DNA of 64,000 nucleotides from Evernia prunastri (GCA_003184365.1 NKYR01000019.1:62001-126000), one strand, 5' to 3'; numbered from the stretch's first letter, positions 22,451 through 33,923 are shown. Notes: generated by a model not told the origin, from the sequence alone. A program made the numbers and translations.

Positions 22451-22815
22451 GTGTCTTACTAGCTGCCGTTGCTGCCTCTCGTTAATTGCTAGAGGTCTTC
22501 CTGATTGAGGACGTCGTTGGTGGGCCTCTGAAGATAATGGGGTAATATTCTCCTTTTGCGCGTCTCCGGCGCGTTTGAGAACATTTGCCACTGTTTTCTT
22601 ATCGCAATGGTATTGCCTTGCAAGCTGACGATTGGATGTATGATTCTTCTTCTTAAGCTCTATCAGGGCCCCTCGTTTGGCCTCCGGAAGGTCTATTGCG
22701 CCCTTGGTACGTCCTATAATAATGTAGGTATTTGAATGGTTTTGGTGAGAAAGTCGCGAAATACGCGTTTTGCGGCAAAACCTCGGGTGGGGATTAATTA
22801 AAAAAAAGTCTGTTG
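22451..22815 (-). mobile_element. Tc1-like transposon, 5'-terminal fragment F (duplicate)
   Basis: Repeats about 21718-22077 with very few changes, after the N at 22450. It holds the helix-turn-helix part of the transposase and the 5' terminus, followed by TA 22816-22817. Confidence 0.75.
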
Positions 22816-23040
22816 TAGCCCAGTTAGCCAAGGGTCGCTAGGACCTCATTCCAACAGTTGGATGCGAGCATCTATGCGATAGATGCGATAAGCTAGTCTA
22901 GCGTGTCATCTGTTCTCATATAGAGGCGCTGGTCGCCCACTTCCTGTTTTCCTTCTTCGTCTTTCGTCTTGTAAATAGACCTGACCCTACCAGACCAAGT
23001 ATACCAAGTGGTAGTCCTAGCCTAGCCTCGTTCTTTGACA
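22816..23040. repeat. LTR fragment, second copy
   Basis: Same 225-bp LTR part as 22078-22302, at an offset of 738 bp. Confidence 0.75.
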
Positions 23041-23460
23041 TTTTTCTTTATTTCATATATCTCATTTTATATCTTATACGATTTTTTACAGATCGCGCAC
23101 TTAAAAGTCTTCGCTATACACTTTCTATAATTATATTTTTCACTATATCTACTATAGACTAACTTTTCTCTTATAAAATATAATAACGTTATATAATTAT
23201 ATTGACAGCACTCGAAGCATTATTTCGATCGATATTATCTATTATACACACAACAATCATATAGCTTAAAATCTATAACGATTTTTTCATCGATTACTTT
23301 ATTTGCTTTTTCAAAACTAGTTAAATCGATAATAAAAAATCTTCTTTCATAATTCTCTTTAAGCGCTTCGAATTAATCTATTCATATAATGTCGAGATTT
23401 AGAGTGCTTACGTTCGCGAATTAAATAGATTTAATAACTATGATCTAATCTTTTATATCT
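23041..23460. repeat. AT-rich, RIP-like sequence
   Basis: Very AT-rich with abundant TA dinucleotides and no open frame. It resembles the block beyond 27034, into which the LINE seems to have inserted. Confidence 0.5.
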
Positions 23461-26400
23461 ATTGCTTCGGGCCCAGATGTTCGAACATGCTTTTACATCA
23501 ATAAAAGGATGGATCCAATTAGCTGGGAAGTAAGATATCGAGGGGGCGACTTGTGTTCCCTTCGGTTGAATATCAAGCAAGACGGAGGGGAAGGGGAAGA
23601 GAGCATTACCCCTCCGTCCCCCACACAAGAATTAATTCTCTGGATTCACAATGTATATAACCAGTCGCCAACGTCACTGGAGGTAGCAACGGCCTCTCCG
23701 GTACTAACATTCTTAGAACAAGCCTTAGAGGAAGAAGGTGAACACATAGCTCTCGGGGACTTCAATCTCCACCACCCCAGATGGAACAATAAGGGACGAT
23801 ACACATACCATAAGATGGCAGACAGACTTATCGAGGTTACCCAGGCCAAGGAAATGACTCTCGGGCTACCTGACGACTCGGTCACATGGAAATCCCGGGG
23901 CCAGGAGTCGGCAATCGACCTGGTCTTCCTGACACCGAAAGTCCATCAGGCCATGGTCCGCTGCACCCTAAGAGAGGACCTAGGACACGCGTCCGACCAT
24001 GTTCCAGTGGCAACGGAACTGGAATGGCAGTGGAAAGAGACGCCGACAAGAAAGCGACGGCTATGGAAGAAACTAGCCGAAGAAGACACTGCTTCTGAGG
24101 TAGTTAGGGGCAGTTGTGCCCTACAAAGCGCTCTCTCTCGAAGACCTACAGGGACAGAGGAAGAAGTGGAAGCCTTCGTAGGAACTATAAACCAGGGTTT
24201 CCAGGAAATAGTAGAGAACTGCATACCGTGGGCAGAGCCTACGGCCAATTCGAAATCGTACTGGAATGCGGACTGCACAAAAGTTACCAAGGCAGCCAAG
24301 CTTAGGCTTAAAGAGCACCACCGACTCCGAGACGAACAGTCAGCCGAGGCACTTCGGGGGGCGGAAAGAGAGAAGGTGAAGGTCATACGCAAAACTCGCA
24401 CACTCTATTGGCGCGAGGGAGTGCACAAAGCGTCGCTAAGGAAGGACGGAATCTGGAGGCTCGCCCGATGGGGACGAGAGCGGAGTACGGCCCCAAAAGC
24501 CTTACCACAGTTCCCGGCCATTCTGGACCAGAGAGGAACAAAACAGTCTAGCTTCGAAGGCAAAGTCGACGCTCTAAGAAGCGTACTATTCCCACCCACC
24601 CCGGCAGCCGATCTGGAAGATATCCCAGGCACTCAATACCCAACTCCAGTGCCTATGGGGGACAGAATTAGCAGTGACGAAGTAATGAAGGCGATCACAC
24701 ACCCGGCAGCAGACAAAGCCCCGGGCGTCTCGGGAATCCCTAACCGGTTTCTGAGGTGTGTGGCCCCACAAATTATAGACTCTCTCACCAGGCTCTTTCA
24801 AGCCTGCTTTGACCTTGGGTACCACCCGAGGTTCTTTAAGGAGGCCAACACGGTGATATTGAAAAAGCCGAACAAACCCGACTACTCGGAACCCAAAGCG
24901 TACCGACCGATAGCCTTACTTGATACCCTAGGTAAGGCACTAGAAACGGTGATCTCGAAGAGACTCGCGGGACTAGCGGAGAGCCACAATCTTCTTCCTC
25001 AACAACAAATGGGAGCCAGGAAGGGTCGATCGGTGGAAACGGCGTTGGAATCGCTAACAGACGCGGTCCATACCGTATGGAACTGCAGTACCGCCAATAG
25101 CAAGAAAGTTGCCAGCTTGCTTTCACTGGATGTTGCGGGTGCCTTCGACAACGTCTCACACGAGAGACTCCTCCACAACTTAAGAGAGAGGAGAGTCCCG
25201 GAGAAGATAGTAATATGGACGTCCAGCTTTCTTACGGATAGGGCGACATCCGTAACGCTAGGGGGCCAGACGAGCCCAATAAAGGCAGTGGAGACTGGTA
25301 TTCCTCAGGGATCACCACTCTCCCCTGTGCTATTCCTCTTCTTTAACGCCCCTCTAATTGAACAATGCGCAAGAGCCGCTCTCCCTGTTCAGACGGGAGG
25401 TTTCGTCGATGATGTTCACCTGCTGGCATATAGCGGAAGTACAGAAGACAACTGCAGAGTGCTACACAAGGCTCACGACATCTGTCTCAAGTGGGCCAGG
25501 ACACACGGGGCGACATTTGCCCCGAAGAAATACGAGCTAGTACATCTAACAAGAAGCCCAAAGAGGTTCAACATGGAGGCATCTTTAGACTTCGAAGAGG
25601 TTAAGATAGACCCCAGCCCAAGCATAAGAGTACTAGGCTTACACGTGGATACCAAACTTCGGTGGGGACCACATATCGCTCAGCTGACGGCCCGAGCCGC
25701 AGGACAGAAACGAGCCTTAGAATGCCTCGCAGGCTCGACATGGGGAGCGACATTCACCAGGTGCCGCACGGTGTACAGTATGGTAGTACGCCCGATGTTA
25801 ACGTTCGCAGCGCCGATTTGGCACCACCCTCGCGGGATAGAAGGATTCTCCCGGAAGCCCTCCGAGAAGCTAACCAAGATACAAAATGAGTGTCTTCGCA
25901 GGGTGACCGGAGCATATAAGGCAACTCCTATCCCGGTCCTAGAGGCAGAGGCTTCCATAGCCCCTCTAGAATACCAACTCGACAAGCTAGTATTGCAATA
26001 CCAAGCTCTACGAGGTACCCCCCCCGCCACGAAAGAGGGCAACGAACGAATCGCCCGGTACTTCCAGGGTAGTAGAGGTAGGAAAAGGAAACGAGGGCCT
26101 ACACCTACGGTAACGAAAGAGGCCTGGGCTCTTAAAGCCCTGAAGGAAAAAAGCTGGGACCTGGCGGCCACTAGCACAAGAAGAAAGAAGAATTGGGTCA
26201 ATCCACATAGGGACGTCGAGGAATATCAGAGTATTGACGTTATTGGACGGAAAATGCAAGACTGGTTCCGAGAACGGAGATCCAAGAAATGGGAAAAATA
26301 TCAACGAAGAATTCCCATCGCAACGAGAACCCCTGCCCAGGCAGGGAACTTATATGACGGCAGGTTCGACCACCACAAGATGCTGAGGAAGGCTGAGAGC

Positions 26401-26775
26401 TCGGTCGCGGTCCAAATAAGAAGCGGCAAAATCGGGCTTAACGCATTCCTCAATAGGATAAAGGTTCCGGGTATCGACCCCGACTGCAGGTGCGGATGGA
26501 GAAGACAGGATGTCAAGCACATCCTCCTCTTCTGTCCGAGATCGCGGGAGGATAGACCACGGCTACTTGCGGAAGCAGGTACCAGGGACTTCCAGACAAT
26601 GCTAACCACGACTAAAGGGATCCGGGCAGCGGCAAGGTGGATGGTCAACTCCGGCTGGCTGAGTAGCTTCGAGTTGGCCAGCCAACAACTCCAACGGTCA
26701 AGGCTACCCCTCGGGGTAGAGGAGACCATCAAGCCTAAAAAGGGCGCACGAAGAAGGGATCACACCTGCCTCTAA
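23461..26775 (+). CDS. LINE endonuclease/reverse transcriptase, N-truncated
   Basis: The frame is open for over 1100 codons; the first ATG is at 23509. It encodes the end of an apurinic-type endonuclease (ALGDFNLHHPRWN, SAIDLVFL, ASDHVPV), then a reverse transcriptase: ANTVILKKPNKPDYSEPKAY, YRPIALLDTLGKALE, SLDVAGAFDNVSHERLL, GIPQGSPLSPVLF and the catalytic GFVDDVHLLAYS. A C-terminal zinc-knuckle-like CRCGWRRQDVKHILLFCP ends the conserved part. The order matches fungal LINEs. The catalytic box is FVDD rather than the commoner FADD or YADD. No RNase H domain is evident. The lack of stops contrasts with the heavily mutated surroundings, so the copy is young or escaped RIP. Confidence 0.85.
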   Translation: MASGPDVRTCFYINKRMDPISWEVRYRGGDLCSLRLNIKQDGGEGEESITPPSPTQELILWIHNVYNQSPTSLEVATASPVLTFLEQALEEEGEHIALGDFNLHHPRWNNKGRYTYHKMADRLIEVTQAKEMTLGLPDDSVTWKSRGQESAIDLVFLTPKVHQAMVRCTLREDLGHASDHVPVATELEWQWKETPTRKRRLWKKLAEEDTASEVVRGSCALQSALSRRPTGTEEEVEAFVGTINQGFQEIVENCIPWAEPTANSKSYWNADCTKVTKAAKLRLKEHHRLRDEQSAEALRGAEREKVKVIRKTRTLYWREGVHKASLRKDGIWRLARWGRERSTAPKALPQFPAILDQRGTKQSSFEGKVDALRSVLFPPTPAADLEDIPGTQYPTPVPMGDRISSDEVMKAITHPAADKAPGVSGIPNRFLRCVAPQIIDSLTRLFQACFDLGYHPRFFKEANTVILKKPNKPDYSEPKAYRPIALLDTLGKALETVISKRLAGLAESHNLLPQQQMGARKGRSVETALESLTDAVHTVWNCSTANSKKVASLLSLDVAGAFDNVSHERLLHNLRERRVPEKIVIWTSSFLTDRATSVTLGGQTSPIKAVETGIPQGSPLSPVLFLFFNAPLIEQCARAALPVQTGGFVDDVHLLAYSGSTEDNCRVLHKAHDICLKWARTHGATFAPKKYELVHLTRSPKRFNMEASLDFEEVKIDPSPSIRVLGLHVDTKLRWGPHIAQLTARAAGQKRALECLAGSTWGATFTRCRTVYSMVVRPMLTFAAPIWHHPRGIEGFSRKPSEKLTKIQNECLRRVTGAYKATPIPVLEAEASIAPLEYQLDKLVLQYQALRGTPPATKEGNERIARYFQGSRGRKRKRGPTPTVTKEAWALKALKEKSWDLAATSTRRKKNWVNPHRDVEEYQSIDVIGRKMQDWFRERRSKKWEKYQRRIPIATRTPAQAGNLYDGRFDHHKMLRKAESSVAVQIRSGKIGLNAFLNRIKVPGIDPDCRCGWRRQDVKHILLFCPRSREDRPRLLAEAGTRDFQTMLTTTKGIRAAARWMVNSGWLSSFELASQQLQRSRLPLGVEETIKPKKGARRRDHTCL

Positions 26776-27033
26776 AGGGTGGGTGTGATCTAGGATATAA
26801 ATGCAAGGATCAGAAGAGCTGGCGCAAGAAGTAGAAAGATGCGCGGTGGTGTATTAGAGCTCCTAGAGAGCACAGCGGAAAGAAGAGCGTATAGTTTAGT
26901 TGAAGTTTTTGTCCAGAGGTTCGCCCTCAGGTTTCTTCAACGCCCAGCTTTGCTGGTTTAGCGTTAAGGTCACCCTCATTAGCTTATATCAGATAGCTAG
27001 CATAGGCGTATAAAACAATCAATCAATCAATCT
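23461..27033 (+). mobile_element. 5'-truncated non-LTR retrotransposon (LINE)
   Basis: GC-rich element between AT-rich flanks. It starts inside the endonuclease domain (frame open from about 23461) and ends in a tail of AATC repeats at about 27016-27033. A 3' UTR of about 240 bp follows the frame. A target duplication could not be resolved in the AT-rich flanks. Loss of the 5' end is usual for target-primed reverse transcription. Confidence 0.85.
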
Positions 27034-28072
27034 TATCAAATATAATATATTTTAGTATATTTTAATTTTAAGATATATTGTTATTGACGAAGTCGTTATG
27101 TGAGAAGAAGAGATCGTGAATTCTTTTTCAGCCGTCGTCGTGTTTTAAAATCAATCTTAGCGATAAATATACGAAGTGAGAATCGTCGTTATTAATCGTT
27201 GTAAGACGATTATATTGAAGTTATTTCTATAGATTCTCATAAAGTGTAATTAACGCATTATTAATAGAAAAATGATTTTTGTTAAAATAATATAGAAATA
27301 AATCTCGATAGTCGATTTTAGCGCTCTTTCGAATAATAGTCGAAATAATATTTCAAAATGTTACGTCAAAATAATTCTTTAGTTAATTCTCTCAACTCGT
27401 AACTGTTAGAGAATTCTATTAAGATAGATTTATATTAGTCTTTTTATATAAAGTGTATAAAATCCTTCGAACACGAAAAGTAGCGAGAATAAAATTGTTA
27501 ATTGCGAGCGTAATTTTAAAAATTACTTCGTTTTGATTATTCGAAAACTAAGCGATATGAAATTGAAATTAAATTCGAAGAGTGTCTTAAAACACGTTAA
27601 GAAAAAATAATCTTAATCGCAATTACTATAGAAGTGCTTATAAAAATATAATTCGCGAATACACGATTAAAAGACGTTGAAATTATAATAGTTTCTTATT
27701 AACGACGATAAGACTTTCGTAGATTTATTAATTATTTCACTGAAATTAAACGTTCTTTCGACGATCGTATTTTTTATCAAAAGATTTAAATAGTTTTAAT
27801 TCTCTTTAAATTATGCGAAAGAATCGTTCTAATCGCTATAAATGCGAACGATTATAAAAGAATAATAATAACTTCGAATAAAATTAAAGCGATAATAAAG
27901 AGAAAAGTCGGAAATTCGAATATTATATAGTGCGAGAGTTTTAACTAGCTATATTACTATCTCAAGAACGACGAAATAATAAATAATAACTTTATAGACT
28001 TCAAAGCAGCGAAGAAGTTGACAAAGATCGAAAGCTTTTAATACAGTCTTATTCTTTTTATCTGTCATGGAA

Positions 28073-28162
28073 TAGGGTGTACCCCCTTATCCAATGCGCC
28101 AAAAGAGCGTGTGACCCCGCCAAGACAGCGGAATCACCCTAATGCAGCCCATATCCGTAACA
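28073..28162. repeat. GC-rich LTR-like insertion, 90 bp (tentative)
   Basis: A GC-rich segment starting TGTCATGG and ending CCGTAACA lies in AT-rich DNA. Its ends resemble those of the 30422-30554 insertion and the 193-bp LTR. Flanking pentamers TTATC and CTACC differ only by C/T changes, as RIP on one side could cause, but no clean target duplication exists. Confidence 0.35.
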
Positions 28163-30421
28163 CTACCGAAGCTATCTCTTTCGGGTTAAGAACCTATCGA
28201 ATCGAATATAGAACGAATTATTTCCGAGCTCGAGTTAGGAAGCGTCTGAGCTGAAAATTCCGTATTATTGAAGGTTCAAGACGTCGCGAAAATATCAAAA
28301 TTTTACTTCATCCAGCTAATGCTCAATGCGATCACGAAATTTGATAAATTTTAGATGTTATATATATTTTAATATAGACTAAGTATCATCTAAATTATAT
28401 CCGAAATCTATTTTGAAATTCCATCGATGAGAATATCGTATCGCATTTATTTACATATTTTGCATTCGTAAATTTTTTTTTTAAACGACGACGACGACGA
28501 TCTAATTAACACAGATTTTCAAAAAAAAAAAAACACGCGTCGATATATTCTTGATATCACATTATCTTTCGAGTTCGTTTAGATTTCTAGTCAAAGACTG
28601 TTAATAATGTTCTACAGACGAATCTGAAAATTAAAAGTTTTCGTTATTTTAAAGCTTTTTTAAACACGACGTTCGTATTCTTCTTCGAGCTTTAAAAACT
28701 CACGTTCGAAGATTCTAAATACTATAACTTCGTTCTCGAGTATAAAAAAGAGTGTATTCTCAGTCTTTTTTTTTGAAGATAAGAGAGCGCAGTGTAACAT
28801 TTATTTTTAACGTAATATTAATGATTTTTAATATTCAAAACAATTAAAACAACGCGATATATTACGACGAGAACTTGATCTTTTTTTTAAAGAAAGCGCG
28901 GAGAATAGATAATCAGATAATTCTTTAAATGTATTATATATATATATATATATACAATAAGAGAATTTCACTTATCGTGATCGATTATATCAAATTTTCA
29001 AGAAATAATTATTTCTAATAATAGCTAATAGACTCTACGTAAGATAATAATTATATATAATCGCGATTACGACGCTATATGAAAAATATTATAAGAACTT
29101 CATCTAAATATTTTTGAATACACGCAATTATCTATAATATTAAGTTTTAAACTCAGACGTATCTTATTCTTTTGACGACTAAATATCGAATTTAACTTAA
29201 AGAGATAAGAGAGAGTGAAATTAGACACGTCTGAGAACTAACAAATTAAGAAATAATAGAATAGAGTTCGTGTGAATAGAAGAGAATATAGAATCTATAA
29301 AGAAAGTGACTGTAGAATAATGACTTCTCTCTGTCAAGCACACTATACTAGATATAATTATAGTAAGAAAGTATCTTTCAACTACTATCGATCAAAGAAG
29401 ACGAAGTCTTCGCGATCTGAAACTATATAGTTAAAAAAATACTTCGTAATACAAATATTAATAATATTAATAAATATATCTTATGCTAAGTATATAGCTA
29501 ATTTATCTTTATTGCAAGTCGAATTTAGTAGTGTAGAGAGTTAGAAATAATATAGTATAGCTGAAGTGACTGAGATAGCTATGATATAACATCTTGATTT
29601 AAATCGATATAAAGTTACTTCGACAGTTGTAATGTGAGCGAAGCTTACTATATAGACTATTTTAATAGCTGTGAAATAGACTAATATAGTAATACGACAG
29701 ATACGAGCTGCTTTGATATAGACTGCTCTGATATAACTAACTTTAATAAAATTAATTACTTTGAAATAATTAATATAGACTATTCTAAAATAGACTGCTC
29801 TGAAAGAACTAATATAAATTACTTTAATAAAACTGATATAGATTACTTTAATAGAACTAATATAGATATAAAAGATTACTTTAATATAGACTACTTTGAA
29901 AATTATGTATAGAAGAGACTTATAAAGCTAATAATGATTTACTAAGTGAACATTCTTTTAACTAGCAAGTCTGTAGCTAAAAGAGTTTTAATTTAGACTT
30001 TAACGTTATCTACAAAAAGAACTTAAAATTAGATAAAATACTACTTTAATATATACGTGTAATCGAATAACTTAATATTATAATACTGTAGTTATTGACC
30101 TACTAAGCTTTCGTGATCGTAAAAGACGTCACTAAGATATAGATAAAAATGAGATTATATAGACTTTTTCTTTATAACTAATAGTAGAATTAATAAAAGA
30201 CTTTAATAGAGTATATAGACTTACTTCGATAAGATATTCTAAGAGAAATTAAATAATTAAAATAAAGATACGAAAATAGATATAAATAGGATAAGTTCGA
30301 TAAGTTCAATAAGAATAAAATAACGATCACTCTATTAAGATTATAGAAGACTTTCGTATATATTTATTAGAAATAATAAAATAGAATTCGTGTGAATGAA
30401 AAAGAATATAGAATCTATAAA

Positions 30422-30554
30422 TGTCACGAATATGGTGGAGTTGTACTGCCTGCATTGCAACTATGGTTGCTACGAAGCTATTGTGTGGTGCGGAGACGAG
30501 CGCGCTAGGCCCAATCGGGCGAGGCCTTGGCATGCCCATGGCAAGTCCGTAACA
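30422..30554. mobile_element. 133-bp LTR-like insertion with target duplication ATAAA
   Basis: A GC-rich insert beginning TGTCACG and ending CCGTAACA, flanked on both sides by ATAAA (30417-30421 and 30555-30559). The related sequence near 29305 has a single CTATAAAGAAAGT, the empty site. It has no internal coding sequence and is a solo LTR or miniature LTR element. Confidence 0.75.
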
Positions 30555-30757
30555 ATAAAGAAAGTAATTGTAGAATAATAATCTCTCTCTATTAAGTATA
30601 TTATACTACATATAATTATAGTAAAAAAGTATTTTTCAACTACTATCGATTAAAGAAGACGAAGTCTTCGCGATCTAAAGCTATATAGTTAAAGAAATAC
30701 TTCGTAATACAAGTATTAATAATATTAATAAGTGTATTTTATGCTAAATATATAGTG

Positions 30758-31057
30758 TAACGGGGTCTAGGCATGCGTGACTGAGCAACTCGTACATTGG
30801 TTACTAGATAGACTGAATCCTGAGGAACCCAAGTGGGAATCCTCAGAGGCAGCATATTTAGCAGGGGAGAGTGCACCCCCATGCCAAGCAAACTTACTAT
30901 GCGACTGCTATAGCCGCACAGCTGCACCAGAGGGATAGTCTCCCGGATCTGGCCTAGATGTATGTTGGATTCCTGGACTTCTGACAGGCCGCCTCATGCC
31001 TAGAGACCTCATGGCCCTTACAGGGTATCATTTTGAGCCTCCGCCAATGGTTCTGCA
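30758..31057. repeat. GC-richer insertion starting TGTAACGGGG
   Basis: The AT-rich duplicate ends after CTAAATATATAG and GC-richer DNA begins TGTAACGGGG, an LTR-like start. No matching 3' terminus was found, so it may be a truncated LTR element. It is itself interrupted by the solo LTR at 31058. Confidence 0.35.
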
Positions 31058-31250
31058 TGTTACGACCGTACCCTGGTCCCTACCAGGGCCTCCCAGCACC
31101 TTCCTCCTTTGTTTGGCCCATAGGGCTTAGCGCGGCTTGGCAGAGGCCTTCTCCTACATATCAGCCTCATGCCATGTAGATATTCGCTCCTTAGCTAGTT
31201 GTCTTATTCAATACACCTACATTGATCTCATATCTGTACCGGTTCTGACA
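31058..31250 (-). repeat. 193-bp solo LTR with 5-bp target duplication CTGCA
   Basis: Reverse-complement copy of the LTR at 5948-6140, identical by eye over all 193 bp. CTGCA flanks it on both sides (31053-31057 and 31251-31255). Confidence 0.85.
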
Positions 31251-32059
31251 CTGCAAAAAGGAGTACCTTCAAAGAGTTCTTACTTTTAAGATAATACTCT
31301 GAAGAATACTTTAAGAGACCATGTTGGAGAATTTCTAAGCGTAAAAAAATTCCGTACGAGAGTCGGATATAGAAGTTATCGATAGAGACTTCTCCATCTG
31401 ATTCTCAAACTCTATCCGTAAGTAGGTACCTCATCTTTTCCTCGGCAATACGGGAACCCTCGGTCGGTGGCCCGAGATTTTAAAGTTGCGGGTATCGCTT
31501 AGGGCTTCTCGGGGCTACCTTAGGTATCCCATTCCCGGGGCTCCCGAGCATCCCTAAATCGGTAATACAATACTTTAATTCCCACGACGGCGCGAAACTA
31601 GCAAACTTTAAGTAATGACACACTTAATATCGGGTATAGGTAACCCTCGGATAAGGGCTGCCCGCAAAACTTGGTGATGGAACGAGTTTAAAATGGTGAC
31701 TAAATACCTATCTAGCGCTGTCCTTAGTGTTGTCCTTGAAAACCGACGAAGCGGTATATACTCACTACTTTACATATGTAAGTGTTACTCCACGGGGGAT
31801 CAACGCCCCGAACTTCTAGACTTGGAAATTGATGCAAATGGGGGGGTGATTTCTACGCGGGGGTGCGCATTATTGCGGTAGTTGTAGTTGATGGGGGGGT
31901 TATCATAATGTAGGTAGGTAGGTTATGACGCTACACGTGCAATCACACAAGCACGTCAACTCCTTTCTGCTCTCTTCTCTTCTTTTCTTTTCTTTTCTGC
32001 CCATCATCTCATCTAACACTTGATCTCTCATTATATTGCCATTCCACTCCCCAAAAGCC
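31251..32059. other. repeat-derived spacer and P450 5' region
   Basis: 31256-31880 is non-coding, with GC-rich patches near 31440-31550 of probable repeat origin. 31960-32020 is pyrimidine rich and lies just upstream of the P450 start, like many fungal promoters. Confidence 0.4.
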
Positions 32060-33923
32060 ATGATTGGGTCAGACCATATATACAGGCTCATCGTATGGAC
32101 TCTTCTCTCGAGTGCCGTTTATGTCCTCGCCGGTGGCATCTATCGTCTCTATTTCAGCCCTCTTGCCCCAACGCCTGGCCCCAAAGTAGCAGCGCTGACC
32201 TCGTGGTACGAATTCTATTACGATTATTTCAAAAGAGGGAGGTTCACTTGGAAGTTGAAGGACTTGCATCGTCAATATGGTCCGTTCCATAGTTTCATGA
32301 TGATGCCGTAGGTACAGATGGAAATCCCAAAATAACCATTCTTCGTCATCAGGACCGATTGTGCGCATCACACCGCACGAAGTACACGTCAATGACCCCG
32401 ACTTCTTTTCCGACCAACTCTTCTCCTTCGGCGCAAACCTCGATCGTTATTCTGAAGCCACAAAACAGTTTGGTATCCCGGATTCAACCTTATTCACCGT
32501 CCCTCATGATCTGCACAAGCTGCGGAGGGCAGCCCTCGCCCCTTTCTTCTCCCGCAGCATGGTGTTCCAACTCGAGGACGTTATCACCGCCAAAGTCAAT
32601 AAATTATGTTCAAGAATACAAGAATTTGCGGGGACCCAGCGGCCGATAGACCTGGGACTCGCTTACCGATGTTTGACAACGGATGTCGTTACGGAATATG
32701 CTCTTGCTGAGTCCTATTCCCAACTTGACACTCCAGATTTCAGCGTGCAATGGTTTAGAGCACTTCGGGATTCTGGAGAAGTTGCACTGTTGGCGAAGCA
32801 CATACCTTGGCTTCTACCCCTCATGAACAGCCTTCCTCTATGGCTGGTTGCCATCCTGAATCCCGAAATGGCCAAGTCGTTGGCAAAGTCCAAGGTTCGA
32901 ACCAGCAAAGGAAAGCCTGATGTTTAACTCTGCTGACAGGTGCAAGTCGATCGAAGGCCAAGTGAAGGAACTCATGAGCGGACAAAAGGACACTCACAAG
33001 GCGAAAGGTCACAAAACGGTATTCCACGAGCTCTACCACAGTGACTTACCACAGAATGAAAAGACGGTCAGCCGCCTCTCTCAAGAAGGAGTCTTGGTCG
33101 TTTGGGCTGGGTCTGAGACCACCGGAAATTCGTTGACAGTTCCTACATATCACCTCTTGAGCCAACCGGACAAGGCTAGAAGACTGAAAAAAGAGCTGAC
33201 CGACGCAATCCCTGATGCACGTGCTATACCATCATGGAAAGAGCTTGAAAAGCTTTTATATCTGGTGGGTGACACTAGCGAAGTTCTCTCATAGATTCTG
33301 ATTTTGACCCGTAATGCAGTCCGCGGTAATCAAGGAAGGATTACGGTAGGACCTCAGACAGGTCGGACACCGGCGCGGCCGTCAACTGAGATTGCTTAGA
33401 CTTGCCCATGGAACATCCAACCGATTACCTCGAGTCTCCAAGAGCAGCATGAAGCTTCACAACTGGACCATTCCTCCTAATGTGAGTAGCATGATAAGGA
33501 AATGACGGCGACGAAGAACTCAATCAAGCGTCCAGACTGCTGTCAGTATGAGTCCAATGCTCATCCACGAAAACGAGTCCATATTCCCAAATCACCGCGA
33601 ATTTGAGCCGGAGAGATGGCTGCAAAACGATAAAGATTTGGATAAATATCTCGTCGCTTTTGGAAAGGGTCCTCGCATCTGCCTGGGAATAAAGTTAGAC
33701 CCCTTCCTGTCAAACGCATCTCTATGAACTAAAAGCCATTACTTGCAGTCTGGCGTACGCGGAATTGTATGTAGGACTCGCAACCGTGTTCCGCAGATTC
33801 GACCTCGAGCTTTATGAGACTACAAGAGAAGATGTAGACGCGCGCCACGACTTCTTCGTTCCGTCTCCAAAATTGGACTCTAAGGGTATGAGAGTGTTGG
33901 TTCGAAAAGAGAATCACGTCTAG
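32060..33923 (+). CDS. cytochrome P450 monooxygenase, 506 aa
   Basis: A membrane-bound haem-thiolate monooxygenase. Seven exons join in frame: 32060-32279, 32353-32887, 32940-33264, 33320-33345, 33400-33481, 33536-33693 and 33749-33923, all with GT-AG introns. The product has an N-terminal membrane anchor (residues about 8-28), the proline hinge PTPGPK, the helix-I AGSETT motif near residue 308, the K-helix ExxR as EGLR (366-369, on a 26-nt exon), PERW (421-424) and the haem loop FGKGPRICLG with Cys445 as ligand. Length is normal for the family. No biosynthetic partner genes lie beside it, so the substrate cannot be guessed. The gene sits just outside the repeat-rich block but appears intact. 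Confidence 0.9.

Larger units (their letters stand above)
27034..30757. repeat. 3.7-kb AT-rich RIP-like block
   Basis: Extremely AT-rich with frequent TA steps and no coding frame, consistent with repeat DNA mutated by C-to-T changes. A stretch of about 245 bp at 29262-29506 recurs at 30371-30752, interrupted there by a GC-rich insertion. Imperfect tandem units of about 25-30 bp (ACTAATATAGATTACTTTAA-like) fill 29690-29910. A (TA)n run is at 28935-28954. Two GC-rich islands are annotated separately. Confidence 0.65.

Noticed and set aside
28930..28960. CRISPR-like or replication-origin signal
   Set aside because: Simple (TA)n repeat in eukaryotic AT-rich DNA; no spacer pattern or origin evidence.
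27034..30757. Possible cryptic gene or array in the AT-rich block
   Set aside because: No frame beyond background and strong TA enrichment; repeat decay explains it better.
31693..31881. Short plus-strand frame before the P450
   Set aside because: 62 codons in repeat-derived sequence with no homology or promoter support.
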